Of a stretch of DNA of 64,000 nucleotides, positions 1-9,227 are shown piece after piece; the first letter of the stretch is position 1, and every line of letters begins with the position of its first letter. Under the pieces are notes generated by a model. That model ran no database searches, was not told the origin of the DNA, and saw only the letters and a program-made list of their open reading frames with translations. The DNA comes from Peptococcaceae bacterium UBA6116 (GTDB lineage Bacteria > Bacillota > Desulfitobacteriia > Desulfitobacteriales > Syntrophobotulaceae). The position numbers were made by a program, and so were the translations under genes. The stretch covers positions 20,982-84,981 of the forward strand of contig DIWC01000063.1 in the NCBI GenBank assembly GCA_002423425.1, written 5' to 3'.

Positions 1-332
1 CTTTTCATCGCATTTACTTCATCATAATCTTTGCGTCCATGATCCCCGCTGACTAAAATCTTAGGAGCCTTGCCTTTTTGGTAAAGTTCATATCCCTGGT
101 CTAAGCGGTCATTTAACATTGATGAAGCAGTTCCATCCGGAAAGACATAGGCACCTAAGACAAGGATAGCATCCGAAGCCGGAACTTCATCAACCTTGAG
201 TATGTATCTTGTTCCAACTCGCTCAACATAATTGTCTATCGTGAGTGCAGTCCCCCCGAGCAAAACGATCATAACAATTAATATAATAGTAAACTGCTTT
301 AGCCTTTTTTTGATAGATTTGACTGTTCCCAT
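1..332 (-). CDS. SanA/YdcF-type (DUF218) membrane protein, 3' end outside window
   Basis: The N-terminal 110 residues are visible and the gene runs off the start of the window. A basic N-terminus is followed by one hydrophobic segment at about residues 13-28. Then comes the start of a DUF218 fold: an ILVLGAYVFPDG strand-loop, a ML-DRLDQGYELY helix and the ILVSGDHG strand. This order is typical of SanA/ElyC/YdcF proteins, membrane-anchored proteins linked to envelope integrity whose biochemical role is poorly known. The ATG at 332 has a GGTGAT ribosome site. The gene follows pyrE by 39 bases on the same strand with no visible terminator, so it may be transcribed from the pyr operon. The truncation is only the window edge. 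Confidence 0.75.
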   Translation of the reverse strand, partial: MGTVKSIKKRLKQFTIILIVMIVLLGGTALTIDNYVERVGTRYILKVDEVPASDAILVLGAYVFPDGTASSMLNDRLDQGYELYQKGKAPKILVSGDHGRKDYDEVNAMK

Positions 333-371
333 CTGATATCACCATTCCGCTTTTATTATCTCAGTACGTTC

Positions 372-980
372 CTATTTGCTTCCTCTGCTGCCCGGTTTCT
401 CCCAGGGAATCCCCTGGGCACAGAGGGGGCAGCTTTCCGGTTCAAAAGCCTCAATATTCATCTTAAGCAAACTATGTAACAGAAGGCCCTCAAAATCCGC
501 CTTGCCGCCGCTGCGGTCAACGAGTACACCTACTCCCACCGGGATAGCTCCAGCTGCTCCGACAATGTCGATTACTTCACGGACTGAACCGCCGGTTGTT
601 ATTACATCTTCGACAACCAGAACCCTTTCGCCAGGTATAAGCTTAAAGCCTCTTCTGAGCGCCATCTCTCCATTTTGCCTTTCAGTAAAGATCGCTTTGA
701 CCCCTAAAAAACGTCCTACCTCATGAGCTACAATAATCCCGCCCATCGCCGGCCCTATAACCGATTCAATTTCTATCCCTTCAAACTGAGAAGCCAATTC
801 TTGCCCTAAAATTGCTGCTTTTCTGGGATATTGCAAGACCTGAGCACATTGCATGTACTGAGCACTGTGTTTTCCTGAAGTAAGCAAAAAATGCCCCTGA
901 AGAAAAGCTCCTGTTTCCTTAAATATTTGCAGGATTTCATCCTGACTAAGTTTTTTCTTTTCATTAGAACCGCAAGCCAC
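372..980 (-). CDS. pyrE: orotate phosphoribosyltransferase
   Basis: PyrE joins orotate to PRPP to give OMP, the fifth step of UMP synthesis. The 202-residue product has the PRPP-binding loop VLVVEDVITTGGS and a GPAMGGIIVAHE segment, and its length is normal for the family. The open frame runs upstream to 1202, but that part overlaps pyrF and is not PyrE-like. I place the start at the GTG at 980, which sits 7 bases after AAGGTGG. The stop of pyrF lies 32 bases upstream. It is the last pyrimidine gene of the operon. The C-terminus carries a short CPLC pair, as seen in some bacterial PyrE proteins. Confidence 0.93.
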   Translation of the reverse strand: MACGSNEKKKLSQDEILQIFKETGAFLQGHFLLTSGKHSAQYMQCAQVLQYPRKAAILGQELASQFEGIEIESVIGPAMGGIIVAHEVGRFLGVKAIFTERQNGEMALRRGFKLIPGERVLVVEDVITTGGSVREVIDIVGAAGAIPVGVGVLVDRSGGKADFEGLLLHSLLKMNIEAFEPESCPLCAQGIPWEKPGSRGSK

Positions 981-1012
981 TAGTATTCCACCTTCCAAAA
1001 ATATTAGTCGAT

Positions 1013-1711
1013 TTAGGCCTCGTCCCAAAGCCTTTCTAAGGCCTCCCTTGGGTTTTCCGCCATAGTGATCGGTCTTCCTACCACCAAATAGGAACTTCCC
1101 GCCTTTAAAGCCTCCGAAGGCGTTAATACTCTGACCTGATCGTTTTTCTCGCTTCCTGCCGGACGGATACCCGGTGTTACCAGCAGAAATTCTTCGCCGC
1201 ATTTCTGGCGGAGAATCCTGGCTTCCTGGGCAGAAGCGACCACTCCATCCAAATCTGCTTTCTTGGCAAGTTCGGCTAACGTAACAACTTGATCTGCAGC
1301 ACTTGCCCTGACACCAATTGTCGGCAACTCCTGTTCTCCTATACTGGTAAGAACGGTTACGCCAATAATTTTTTTACCGGCCCTGTGACATACTTCAGCT
1401 GCCCTGGCCATCATTTCATAGCCGCCGGAACAGTGAACATTGATCATGTCGACTCCTGAAGCAGTTAATACCCTCAGGGCTTTTTCCACAGTTGTAGGAA
1501 TATCGTGCAGTTTTAAATCTAAGAAGATCGGAAACCCCAGCTTCTTAAACTCATCTATTAGGCTAAGCCCCGATAAAGCGTAGAGTTCCAGACCCACTTT
1601 GAGCCAACAATCACTGCCTGACAGCATTCTAGCTAAGTTCAATGCTTTCTCTTTGGAATTCACATCCAACGCCACGATCACTTTATCATTCAGATATTTT
1701 GATTCGGCCAT
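1013..1711 (-). CDS. pyrF: orotidine 5'-phosphate decarboxylase
   Basis: PyrF decarboxylates OMP to UMP, the last step of the de novo pathway. The 232-residue protein starts with the VIVALDV strand. It contains the catalytic DLKLHDIPTTV motif (the Lys-Asp pair of the D-x-K-x-x-D active site) at about residue 65 and a VTPGIRP phosphate-gripper region near residue 185. Length and motif order fit the class I bacterial enzyme. GAGGAGG precedes the ATG at 1711 at good distance. It lies between pyrD and pyrE on the same strand with short gaps, so it is clearly part of the pyr operon. Confidence 0.97.
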   Translation of the reverse strand: MAESKYLNDKVIVALDVNSKEKALNLARMLSGSDCWLKVGLELYALSGLSLIDEFKKLGFPIFLDLKLHDIPTTVEKALRVLTASGVDMINVHCSGGYEMMARAAEVCHRAGKKIIGVTVLTSIGEQELPTIGVRASAADQVVTLAELAKKADLDGVVASAQEARILRQKCGEEFLLVTPGIRPAGSEKNDQVRVLTPSEALKAGSSYLVVGRPITMAENPREALERLWDEA

Positions 1712-1764
1712 ATTATCTATTCCTCCTCAATGTTCTTTTGGAAAGTTGTAACGGTCTTCGGCAT

Positions 1765-2682
1765 CTATCTGTGAGCAAGCCCGACAATTTCCCTGACGGA
1801 ACTATATCCTCTTTGCTCGCAATACTCTTCCAACCCGCTTATTATTTCCAGCGGAGTCATCGGATTAACAAAGTTAGCCGTACCAACACTGACCGCGGCC
1901 GCACCTGCAAGCATAAACTCCACGGCATCCTGCCAGTTGCTGATCCCGCCCATTCCTATTATCGGCAATTTCACAGCTTGATAGACTTGATAAACCATCC
2001 TGAGCGCTACCGGGCGAACAGCCGGACCGGATAAGCCGCCCATAGTATTGGCTAAAACCGGTTTCTGGGTTCTAATATCAATACTCATTCCGAGCAAAGT
2101 ATTAATAAGGGAAATAATGTCCGCGCCACCGCTTGCCACTGCTTTAGCCATTTCAGAAATATCGGTGACATTGGGTGAAAGCTTGGCAATTAGCGGTAAA
2201 CCCGTATGCTTCCTGGCCACCGCGATGACTTCTTCGGCACTATGGGGGTTTGTCCCGAAAGCCATACCCCCATGTTTGATATTAGGACAGGAAATATTGA
2301 CTTCCAAGGCAGAGATACAAGAATTGCCTGACAAAGAAGACACCATTTGCGCATAGTCATCAAGGGAAAACCCGGAGATATTGACAATAACAGCAGTATT
2401 GAGCTTCTCAAGTTTAGGCAGGTAAGATCGAAGAAACTCTTCCAGCCCTGGATTCTCCAGACCGACAGAATTAAGCAATCCGGAAGGGGTCTCCGCCAGC
2501 CTCGGAACAGGGTTTCCTAAACGCGGTAAAGGTGTAATTCCCTTGACGGTAAGACCGCCGAGCAGGGAAGAATCATAATAGGAAACATATTCTTCCCCGA
2601 ATCCATAGGTGCCGGAGGAAACTATCACCGGATTTTTTAGTTTCAGCCCGGTCAGTTGGGGTGTTAAATCAATTTTCTTCAT
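1765..2682 (-). CDS. pyrD: dihydroorotate dehydrogenase, class 1B catalytic subunit
   Basis: The 305-residue flavoprotein oxidises dihydroorotate to orotate. The NISCPNIKHGG motif carries the catalytic cysteine of class 1 enzymes, and SVGLENPG and GMGGISNWQDA mark the substrate and FMN phosphate sites. Short length, lack of an N-terminal membrane helix and coupling to pyrK place it in class 1B, the cytoplasmic NAD-linked type that works as a PyrD2-PyrK2 heterotetramer. Its start overlaps the end of pyrK by 14 bases, which suggests translational coupling in equal amounts. Confidence 0.96.
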   Translation of the reverse strand: MKKIDLTPQLTGLKLKNPVIVSSGTYGFGEEYVSYYDSSLLGGLTVKGITPLPRLGNPVPRLAETPSGLLNSVGLENPGLEEFLRSYLPKLEKLNTAVIVNISGFSLDDYAQMVSSLSGNSCISALEVNISCPNIKHGGMAFGTNPHSAEEVIAVARKHTGLPLIAKLSPNVTDISEMAKAVASGGADIISLINTLLGMSIDIRTQKPVLANTMGGLSGPAVRPVALRMVYQVYQAVKLPIIGMGGISNWQDAVEFMLAGAAAVSVGTANFVNPMTPLEIISGLEEYCEQRGYSSVREIVGLAHR

Positions 2683-3517
2683 CCCAAATCACCTCACCGC
2701 CATTAAATACCGGGCCGTCTTTGCATACTCTCTTTCTTTGGACGTTTCCTGACTCTCCACGGACAGTACAGACACAGCCCAGGCAGGCCCCTACGCCGCA
2801 AGCCATTCTTTCTTCCAATGATACTTCGATCGGAATGCTTTCTTGTAAACACATGGAGGTAACAGCCTTAAGCATGCCTTTCGGTCCGCAAGCAGCAGCC
2901 CTCAGGATGTGTTGATCTTGCATTTGAAAATCACATGCAAACTTTAATGTTCTTGAGTTTCGAGCTAAATAATCTTGTAAAAGAGCGGTTATTAATCCTT
3001 CCGTGCCCAAACTGCCATCAAGCGTAGAAACTTCATAATCAAGAGCGATCCTTCTCAATTCTTCCAGTCCGGCGCTTTCGAAAAATCGCCGGTTTTCTCC
3101 GCCCCATAACAGCTTGATTTTCACTTTTGTTTGTTCGACGGCCTGAATCAGAGAAAACAGAGGAAATATCCCGATTCCTCCAGCCAGGAGAAGCAGCTCC
3201 CCCTTCTGCGGAATAGTGAAACCGGTTCCTAATGGCCCAAGAATACTAAGTGTTTCATTTTCCTTCAATCTGGTAAGCAAATCCGTTCCTCTGCCGGCAA
3301 CCCTGTAATAAAGCGTAATCTCCCCGCGTTTCCGATCAATACCTGCGATACTGATCGGCCTGCGCAGAAGCGGATCATGAGTCTGCCCTACTTTAACATG
3401 GACAAATTGTCCGGGTTCAGCTGTTTGTGCTATTTGCCCATTAAGGACAAGTTTGTACAAGTGCAGCGCCGGATGGCCAATCAGTTTATTTTCTACGACT
3501 TTTTCTTCACATAGCAT
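2669..3517 (-). CDS. pyrK: dihydroorotate dehydrogenase electron-transfer subunit
   Basis: PyrK passes electrons from PyrD to NAD through FAD and a 2Fe-2S cluster. The 282-residue product has the FAD-binding RRPISIAG segment near residue 52, an LLLAGGIGIFPL nucleotide-binding strand near residue 105, and a C-terminal cluster motif CGVGACLGC with a further C-V-C and a last Cys near residue 265. The open frame extends to 3574, but the ATG at 3517 follows GAAGGTGG at proper spacing and gives the usual family N-terminus. The extra upstream part would fall in the intergenic hairpin. It overlaps pyrD by 14 bases. Confidence 0.95.
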   Translation of the reverse strand: MLCEEKVVENKLIGHPALHLYKLVLNGQIAQTAEPGQFVHVKVGQTHDPLLRRPISIAGIDRKRGEITLYYRVAGRGTDLLTRLKENETLSILGPLGTGFTIPQKGELLLLAGGIGIFPLFSLIQAVEQTKVKIKLLWGGENRRFFESAGLEELRRIALDYEVSTLDGSLGTEGLITALLQDYLARNSRTLKFACDFQMQDQHILRAAACGPKGMLKAVTSMCLQESIPIEVSLEERMACGVGACLGCVCTVRGESGNVQRKRVCKDGPVFNGGEVIWDEEN

Positions 3518-3541
3518 GATTATTCCACCTTCATTGTGGTT

Positions 3542-3598
3542 GTAGCCTTGAACTGAATACGGCGCGAGCGTCAAGCGGAGTATTCAGTTCAAGGCTAC
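3542..3598. repeat. perfect 19-bp inverted repeat between carB and pyrK
   Basis: Arms 3542-3560 and 3580-3598 are exact reverse complements and enclose a 19-base GC-rich loop. There is no T-run on either side, so it is not a classical terminator. The loop, read on the minus strand, contains GCTTGACGCTC. This nearly matches part of the longer dispersed elements at 10889 and 32563, so it may be a deletion derivative of that family. In pyr mRNA it would fold into a strong hairpin 13 bases after the carB stop. Its possible role as a processing or stability site is inference. Confidence 0.8.
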
Positions 3599-3610
3599 TA
3601 TCAATAAATC

Positions 3611-6600
3611 TTATCCAAGCGGTATTAAACTCGGGGAATTGACCTCAATCACTTGCAGCCATGCACCAGCCGTGTCCAAGCTGGTAAAGCAGGGTATTCC
3701 CTGTTCTACTGCTGTCCTTCTGATGGCAAAACCGTCACTGGCGGTCTTGCGTCCATGAGTCGTCGTATTTAAAACACACTGAACCTGACCCTGCCGCATC
3801 TTTTCCGTAATTTCCTCCGAACCGGCATGGAGCTTTCCGACGGTCGTTACCTCAATCCCGGCATTTTTGAGGGCTTTGGCCGTTCCCTGGGTTGCAATGA
3901 CCCTGAACCCCAAATTATGAAACCTTTGCACCAGCTTAATGCCTTCTTCTTTATCCCTATCGGCCAATGTTGCCAGTAACGTTCCGTGAACCGACATATG
4001 CATTCCGGCGGCCAACAGCGCTTTATAAAGAGCCTTTTCATAATTTCGGTCGATCCCCATTACCTCACCTGTCGACTTCATCTCCGGTCCCAGAGACGGT
4101 TCCACGAGCAGTAATTTGGAGAAAGAAAATACCGGTGCTTTGACAGCAACTTTATCTCCTACCGGCCAAAGTCCTGATTTTATGCCCATCCCGGCCAGGG
4201 TTTCTCCGAGAATCACCCTTGTAGCGAGTTCCACAATCGGAACCCCTGTAACCTTGCTTAAAAATGGTACTGTCCGGCTGGAGCGCGGGTTAACTTCCAG
4301 AACGTAGACCTCGTCTTTGTAGATAACGTATTGAATGTTTAACAGTCCTTTAATATTGAGACTTCTGGCAATGGAAATTGTTAAGTCGGATATTGTCTGC
4401 TGCTTTTCCGGTGAAAGGGTCTGCGGAGGATAAACGGCGATAGAATCGCCGGAATGAATTCCCGCCCTTTCCAGATGCTCCATAATGCCGGGAATACAAA
4501 CATTTTCCCCGTCGGAGATGGCATCGACCTCGACTTCCTTACCCAGAAGGTACTGGTCCACCCAAATCTGCTGGTCTGGAAATTCCTCCAGAGCTTTGAC
4601 AAATACTTCTTTTAATTCCGGCGGTTCGTAGACAATTTGCATTGCCCTGCCGCCTAATACGTAAGAAGGACGTACAATGATCGGATAGCCGATTTCTTCA
4701 GCCAGTTTCTCCGCTTCGGCCATACTTGACACGCAGCCGCCATTGGGACGCTGGGCTCCTATGGCCTGTAAAACGTCGTCGAACAAGCCTCTTTCTTCCG
4801 CCCTGTCGGTATCTTGGACTGAAGTTCCGAGAATTGTATATCCTCTAGCGGCCAGCCCTTTACACAAGCCAATTGCCGTCTGCCCGCCAAATTGAACGAC
4901 AACACCCTGCGGTTTTTCTTTTTCCAACACCGCCGAGACATCTTCTAAGGTCAGGGGTTCGAAATATAATCGATCCGAAGTGTCGAAATCTGTGGATACC
5001 GTCTCTGGATTACTATTGATGATTATGCTCTCTACTCCTGCTTTACGCAGAGACTTGACAGCGTGAACCGAACAGTAATCAAACTCTATGCCCTGGCCGA
5101 TTCTAATCGGGCCGGAGCCTAGCACCACTACCTTTTTTTTGCTGCTAACCTCGCCTTCGTCCTCGTCATCGTAGCTGGAATAAAAATAAGGTGTGGTTGC
5201 TTCAAATTCACCGGCACAGGTATCTACCATTTTGAATACGGTCTGCAAGCCATTCTTCGCTCTAAAGTCATATACTTGTTGTTCGGATGTCCGCCAAAGC
5301 CTGGCAATCTCATTATCAGCATAGCCCATCCTTTTGGCTTTTTTTAAGGTAGAAAGATGCCATTGGTTGGCTTCTATTTCCACCGCTAATTTTACTATAT
5401 CCATGATTTTCTGCAAGAAGTAAGGATTCCATTGATTAAGCTTGTTTATTCTCCCGACTGTCCATCCGCGCCGCAAAGCTTCAGCCATGACAAAAAGGAG
5501 ACTATCTTCGGGTTTACTGCACTTTATTTCAATTTCTCTGTCACTAAGCATCTCCATCTCGGGCCTGAACAAGCCGAAAGTCTTCGTTTCGAGGGAACGT
5601 ACCGCTTTGAGCAGTGCGGTTTCCAAATTACGCCCGAGACCCATCACCTCTCCGGTTGCCTTCATTTGGGTGCCGATACTGCGATCGGCCTCCGAGAATT
5701 TATCAAACGGCCAGCGCGGTATTTTCACAACAACATAATCCAAAGCCGGTTCAAAGCAGGCTGAGGTTTTGCCGGTAACAGCATTGGTCAACTCGGCCAG
5801 GGTATAGCCGATAGCGATTTTTGCCGCCACTTTGGCAATCGGATAACCGGTGGCTTTCGAGGCTAAAGCACTGGACCTGCTCAAGCGCGGGTTAACTTCA
5901 ATCACACAGTATTCGAGTTTCTCCGGATGAAGCGCAAATTGCACATTACATCCGCCTTCGATTCCAAGGGCGGCCACAATTTTCAAAGCTGAAGTCCTTA
6001 AGGTCTGGACTTCCCTGTCTGTCAGCGTCTGACAAGGAGCAACCACGATGCTGTCTCCGGTGTGGACTCCGACCGGATCCATGTTCTCCATGTGGCAAAC
6101 GGTGATACTATTGCCGCAGCCGTCACGCAGGACTTCGTACTCGATTTCTTTCCAGCCGGCAACGCTTCTTTCAACCAGAACCTGGCCGATCATACTGGCG
6201 TTGATTCCACTTTTAGTAATCAATTCCAGAGTTTTGGCATCATTAGCAATTCCTCCTCCTGTTCCTCCTAAAGTGAAGGCCGGCCGGACAATAAGCGGAT
6301 AGCCAATTTTTTCGGCAAAATTAAGGGCATCCTCAACTTTGGAAACAATTGCGCTGGCCGGAATAGGTTCCCCAATCTCGTTCATTAGGTCACGAAAATG
6401 TTCCCTGTCTTCAGCCTGGCTGATACTCTTCAGTGACGTACCAAGCATCGTAACGCCGCAGCGCTGCAAGATTCCGGCCTTGGATAATTGAAAGGCTAGG
6501 TTTAACCCGGTCTGTCCGCCCATCGTCGGCAATAACCCATCCGGTCTTTCCTTTTCGATGATTCTTTCCAGAAACTCGACCGTCAGCGGTTCAATATAGA

Positions 6601-6787
6601 CCTTATCTGCTATTTCACGGTCAGTCATAATCGTTGCCGGGTTGGAATTGACTAAGACTGTCTCGACTCCTTCTTCCCTTAATGCCCTGCAAGCCTGAGT
6701 GCCGGCATAGTCGAATTCAGCAGCCTGTCCGATGATGATTGGACCCGAACCTATTACCATGACCTTTTGCCAGTTTTGTTTAGGCAT
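3611..6787 (-). CDS. carB: carbamoyl-phosphate synthase, large subunit
   Basis: CarB makes carbamoyl phosphate from bicarbonate, two ATP and ammonia supplied by CarA. The 1058-residue protein has the expected two homologous halves. Each begins with a GSGPIxIGQxxEFDY glycine-rich motif, near residues 13 and 560, followed by an ATP-grasp domain (GYPLIVRPAFTLGGTGGG and GYPIIVRPSYVLGGR). The last 140 residues are the MGS-like regulatory domain, where nucleotides act in homologues. Length is close to the E. coli enzyme. The start overlaps the carA stop region by 8 bases, so the two subunits are probably translationally coupled. Confidence 0.98.
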   Translation of the reverse strand: MPKQNWQKVMVIGSGPIIIGQAAEFDYAGTQACRALREEGVETVLVNSNPATIMTDREIADKVYIEPLTVEFLERIIEKERPDGLLPTMGGQTGLNLAFQLSKAGILQRCGVTMLGTSLKSISQAEDREHFRDLMNEIGEPIPASAIVSKVEDALNFAEKIGYPLIVRPAFTLGGTGGGIANDAKTLELITKSGINASMIGQVLVERSVAGWKEIEYEVLRDGCGNSITVCHMENMDPVGVHTGDSIVVAPCQTLTDREVQTLRTSALKIVAALGIEGGCNVQFALHPEKLEYCVIEVNPRLSRSSALASKATGYPIAKVAAKIAIGYTLAELTNAVTGKTSACFEPALDYVVVKIPRWPFDKFSEADRSIGTQMKATGEVMGLGRNLETALLKAVRSLETKTFGLFRPEMEMLSDREIEIKCSKPEDSLLFVMAEALRRGWTVGRINKLNQWNPYFLQKIMDIVKLAVEIEANQWHLSTLKKAKRMGYADNEIARLWRTSEQQVYDFRAKNGLQTVFKMVDTCAGEFEATTPYFYSSYDDEDEGEVSSKKKVVVLGSGPIRIGQGIEFDYCSVHAVKSLRKAGVESIIINSNPETVSTDFDTSDRLYFEPLTLEDVSAVLEKEKPQGVVVQFGGQTAIGLCKGLAARGYTILGTSVQDTDRAEERGLFDDVLQAIGAQRPNGGCVSSMAEAEKLAEEIGYPIIVRPSYVLGGRAMQIVYEPPELKEVFVKALEEFPDQQIWVDQYLLGKEVEVDAISDGENVCIPGIMEHLERAGIHSGDSIAVYPPQTLSPEKQQTISDLTISIARSLNIKGLLNIQYVIYKDEVYVLEVNPRSSRTVPFLSKVTGVPIVELATRVILGETLAGMGIKSGLWPVGDKVAVKAPVFSFSKLLLVEPSLGPEMKSTGEVMGIDRNYEKALYKALLAAGMHMSVHGTLLATLADRDKEEGIKLVQRFHNLGFRVIATQGTAKALKNAGIEVTTVGKLHAGSEEITEKMRQGQVQCVLNTTTHGRKTASDGFAIRRTAVEQGIPCFTSLDTAGAWLQVIEVNSPSLIPLG

Positions 6788-7895
6788 TATTATTCCCCCT
6801 AACGTCCATGGATGGACTAATGCCCACCATCTCGTCGAACCGGTCGAAGACTTCTGCGTTTTCTTCAGGACCGGGTGCCGCCTCAGGGTGATATTGAACG
6901 GTTAAAACGTTAAATTTTTCGTGCTTTAACCCTTCTACCGTTCCATCGTTCAAATTGGCATAAAACACTTTAAGCCCTGTTCCCCGGAGGGTTTCTTCAC
7001 TAACGGCATAGCCATGATTTTGGGAAGTCATTGTAACTTTTTTTGTTTCCATATTTTGTACCGGATGATTTCCTCCCCGGTGTCCGAACGGAAGTTTGTA
7101 AGTCCCGGCTCCGGCAGCCATAGCCATAATCTGGTGCCCCAGGCAGATTCCTAAAATCGGTAATTTTGAAATAAGCTTACTCATGTTCTCCGCAATCTCC
7201 GGCAGCCCGCTTGGGTCTCCGGGGCCATTGCTTAAAACCAACCCCCGCGGTTTTATATCCATGATTTTCTCAGCAGAAGTACCGGCAGGAAAAACGTGGA
7301 GACAGTAGCCTCTTTTCTGAAGACAACGCAGAATGTTCCGTTTAGCTCCAAGATCTAAAACAGCTAAAACCGGACCACTTCCCGGAATAACATATTTCTC
7401 AGCCAGCGTGGCCTGATAGACCCAATGCTTAAGGGGCTGAATAACATCCGGAGAATTTTCCTTCCAAAACTTTATTCCATCCGCCAATTCTCTAACCATT
7501 ACGCCGGGAATGGTGCCGTTTTTTCTAATATGTTTGGTTAAAGCCCTGGTGTCAATCCCTTTTAAGCCCGGTACCTTCTGTTGGCGGCAGAAATCTTCCA
7601 GACTTTTGTCGGCATGCAGGCTTCCTTCGCCGTCCGACAATTCCCGTACAATAATCCCTTTCAGCAGAACCTTGCCGGCCTCACTTTCTTCCTGATGCCA
7701 GCCGTAATTGCCAATTTGAGGGTGAGTAAAAGTCAGAATCTGCCCTGCATAGGACAAATCGGTAATCATTTCCTGGTAGCCGCACATCGAAGTATTAAAG
7801 ACAACTTCGCCGCATACTTCCGGACAACTCTCCGGCCAAAACCCAATCTCCTCTCCTTCAAATGCTTTGCTATCGTTTAAGACCAGCCATGCCAT
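6780..7895 (-). CDS. carA: carbamoyl-phosphate synthase, small (glutaminase) subunit
   Basis: CarA hydrolyses glutamine and feeds ammonia to CarB. The 371-residue product has an N-terminal CPSase small-chain domain (FNTSMCGYQEMITDLSYAGQ) and a C-terminal class I glutamine amidotransferase domain. In the latter the nucleophile is in LGICLGHQ and the His-Glu partners are in QYHPEAAPGP. All three catalytic residues are visible. The ATG at 7895 has an AAGGAGGAAGC site. It sits 15 bases after pyrC and overlaps carB by 8 bases. The presence of carAB in the pyr operon suggests this is the pyrimidine-linked synthase, although arginine synthesis could share it. Confidence 0.97.
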   Translation of the reverse strand: MAWLVLNDSKAFEGEEIGFWPESCPEVCGEVVFNTSMCGYQEMITDLSYAGQILTFTHPQIGNYGWHQEESEAGKVLLKGIIVRELSDGEGSLHADKSLEDFCRQQKVPGLKGIDTRALTKHIRKNGTIPGVMVRELADGIKFWKENSPDVIQPLKHWVYQATLAEKYVIPGSGPVLAVLDLGAKRNILRCLQKRGYCLHVFPAGTSAEKIMDIKPRGLVLSNGPGDPSGLPEIAENMSKLISKLPILGICLGHQIMAMAAGAGTYKLPFGHRGGNHPVQNMETKKVTMTSQNHGYAVSEETLRGTGLKVFYANLNDGTVEGLKHEKFNVLTVQYHPEAAPGPEENAEVFDRFDEMVGISPSMDVRGNNNA

Positions 7896-7910
7896 GATGC
7901 TTCCTCCTTA

Positions 7911-9227
7911 TCAATTGTGGTCCCTATTCATAACAATTTTTCCTCCGACCCAAGTCATAATAGGAAATCCTTGTAGTTCTTTTCCTAAAAAAGGTGTATT
8001 TTGCGCTTTAGATTCCAGAGATTCAGCCGTAATTATTTCTCGCCAAGCCGGATCAAACAGCACCAAGTCGGCAGGTGTCCCTGCTCTAAGTGTGCCTCCT
8101 TCAAGTCCAAAACGGCAAGCAGGATTAACCGACCAAAGTTGAACCACTTTTTCTATATTCATCTTGCCTTTAAGAACCAATTCCTGCCAGACAGCAGCTA
8201 ACACTGTCTCCAAAGCGTTAATGCCAAAAGGAGTCTCGGCAAACGGTCTTGTTTTCTCTTCCCAGGTATGGGGAGCATGGTCTGTTGCCAGCATATCAAT
8301 GGTTCCATCAAGCAAACCCTCAAGCAAGGCCTCCTGATCTTCTCTGCCGGCCAGCGGAGGGTTTACCTTGTAAGAAGCATTGGTTAGTTTTACATCTTCA
8401 TCAGTAAAAAGCAAATGATGCGGATTTACTTCAGCACTAACATCAATACCCAATTTCTTGGCTGCTCTTAGGATCCATACACTTTCTTTGGTCGAGACAT
8501 GGGCAATGTGAACCTTGCCGCCTGTTTCTCCGGCAATCAGGACATCGCGCGCTACCATAACACTTTCAGCACTGGCCGGAATTCCTTTTAAACCTAATCT
8601 GGCACTCGCTTCCCCTTTACGCATGACGCCTTGTCCTGCCAGATTGTTATCTTCACAATGGCTGATAATCGGACAGCCCGTTAATTTGGCATATTCCAGG
8701 GAAAGTCTCATGGTCTCGGCACTCTGAATCCCTTTACCGTCGTCGGAAAAAGCTACTGCTCCCCCATCTTTAAGATCGACCATCTCTACCAATTCCTGCC
8801 CGAGAAAACCTTTGGTTACAGCAGCAACCGGGTAAACCCTTGCTTTCCCTGCTCTTTGAGCTTGATGCCGGACAAACTCAACCATAGCTCTCGTATCTAC
8901 GACAGGTTTGGTATTGGCCATGGCTAAGATCGAGGTGAACCCTCCCCTGACCGCGGCCCTGGTGCCGCTCTGGATATCTTCTTTATCCTCTTGTCCCGGT
9001 TCACGCAGGTGGACATGGACATCAATCAGCCCCGGGAACAAATACTTGCCTTGGCCTTCAACCTGATCGACCTGATTTATTTTTTTTACACCCAAGACCG
9101 CCAGAACATCTTCTTCGCTAAATCTTTCTCCCGTCTTGGCAATCCTCCCGTCTTTAACCAACAAATCCCCTATTGCTGATATTCCTTGGCTTGGATCTAC
9201 CATCCGAACATTTTTAATCCACAACAT
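7911..9227 (-). CDS. pyrC: dihydroorotase
   Basis: PyrC cyclises carbamoyl aspartate to dihydroorotate. The amidohydrolase fold shows the metal-binding DVHVHLREPGQEDKEDI motif near residue 58, then EDNNL, HVST and the DHAPH aspartate motif, all typical of class I (long, about 430-residue) dihydroorotases. The open frame begins at 9245, but GGGGGAGG lies inside that stretch, 8 bases before the ATG at 9227. The family N-terminus MLWIKNVRMVDP starts there, giving 438 residues. The start overlaps the pyrB stop by 14 bases, the same arrangement as pyrK/pyrD. Confidence 0.96.
   Translation of the reverse strand: MLWIKNVRMVDPSQGISAIGDLLVKDGRIAKTGERFSEEDVLAVLGVKKINQVDQVEGQGKYLFPGLIDVHVHLREPGQEDKEDIQSGTRAAVRGGFTSILAMANTKPVVDTRAMVEFVRHQAQRAGKARVYPVAAVTKGFLGQELVEMVDLKDGGAVAFSDDGKGIQSAETMRLSLEYAKLTGCPIISHCEDNNLAGQGVMRKGEASARLGLKGIPASAESVMVARDVLIAGETGGKVHIAHVSTKESVWILRAAKKLGIDVSAEVNPHHLLFTDEDVKLTNASYKVNPPLAGREDQEALLEGLLDGTIDMLATDHAPHTWEEKTRPFAETPFGINALETVLAAVWQELVLKGKMNIEKVVQLWSVNPACRFGLEGGTLRAGTPADLVLFDPAWREIITAESLESKAQNTPFLGKELQGFPIMTWVGGKIVMNRDHN

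Noticed and set aside
1013..1202. N-terminal extension of pyrE to 1202
   Set aside because: This part overlaps pyrF in another frame and is basic and Gly-rich, unlike PyrE. The GTG at 980 with AAGGTGG is clearly better.
5432..5764. 110-codon plus-strand frame inside carB
   Set aside because: Antisense shadow of a conserved part of carB; no ribosome site.
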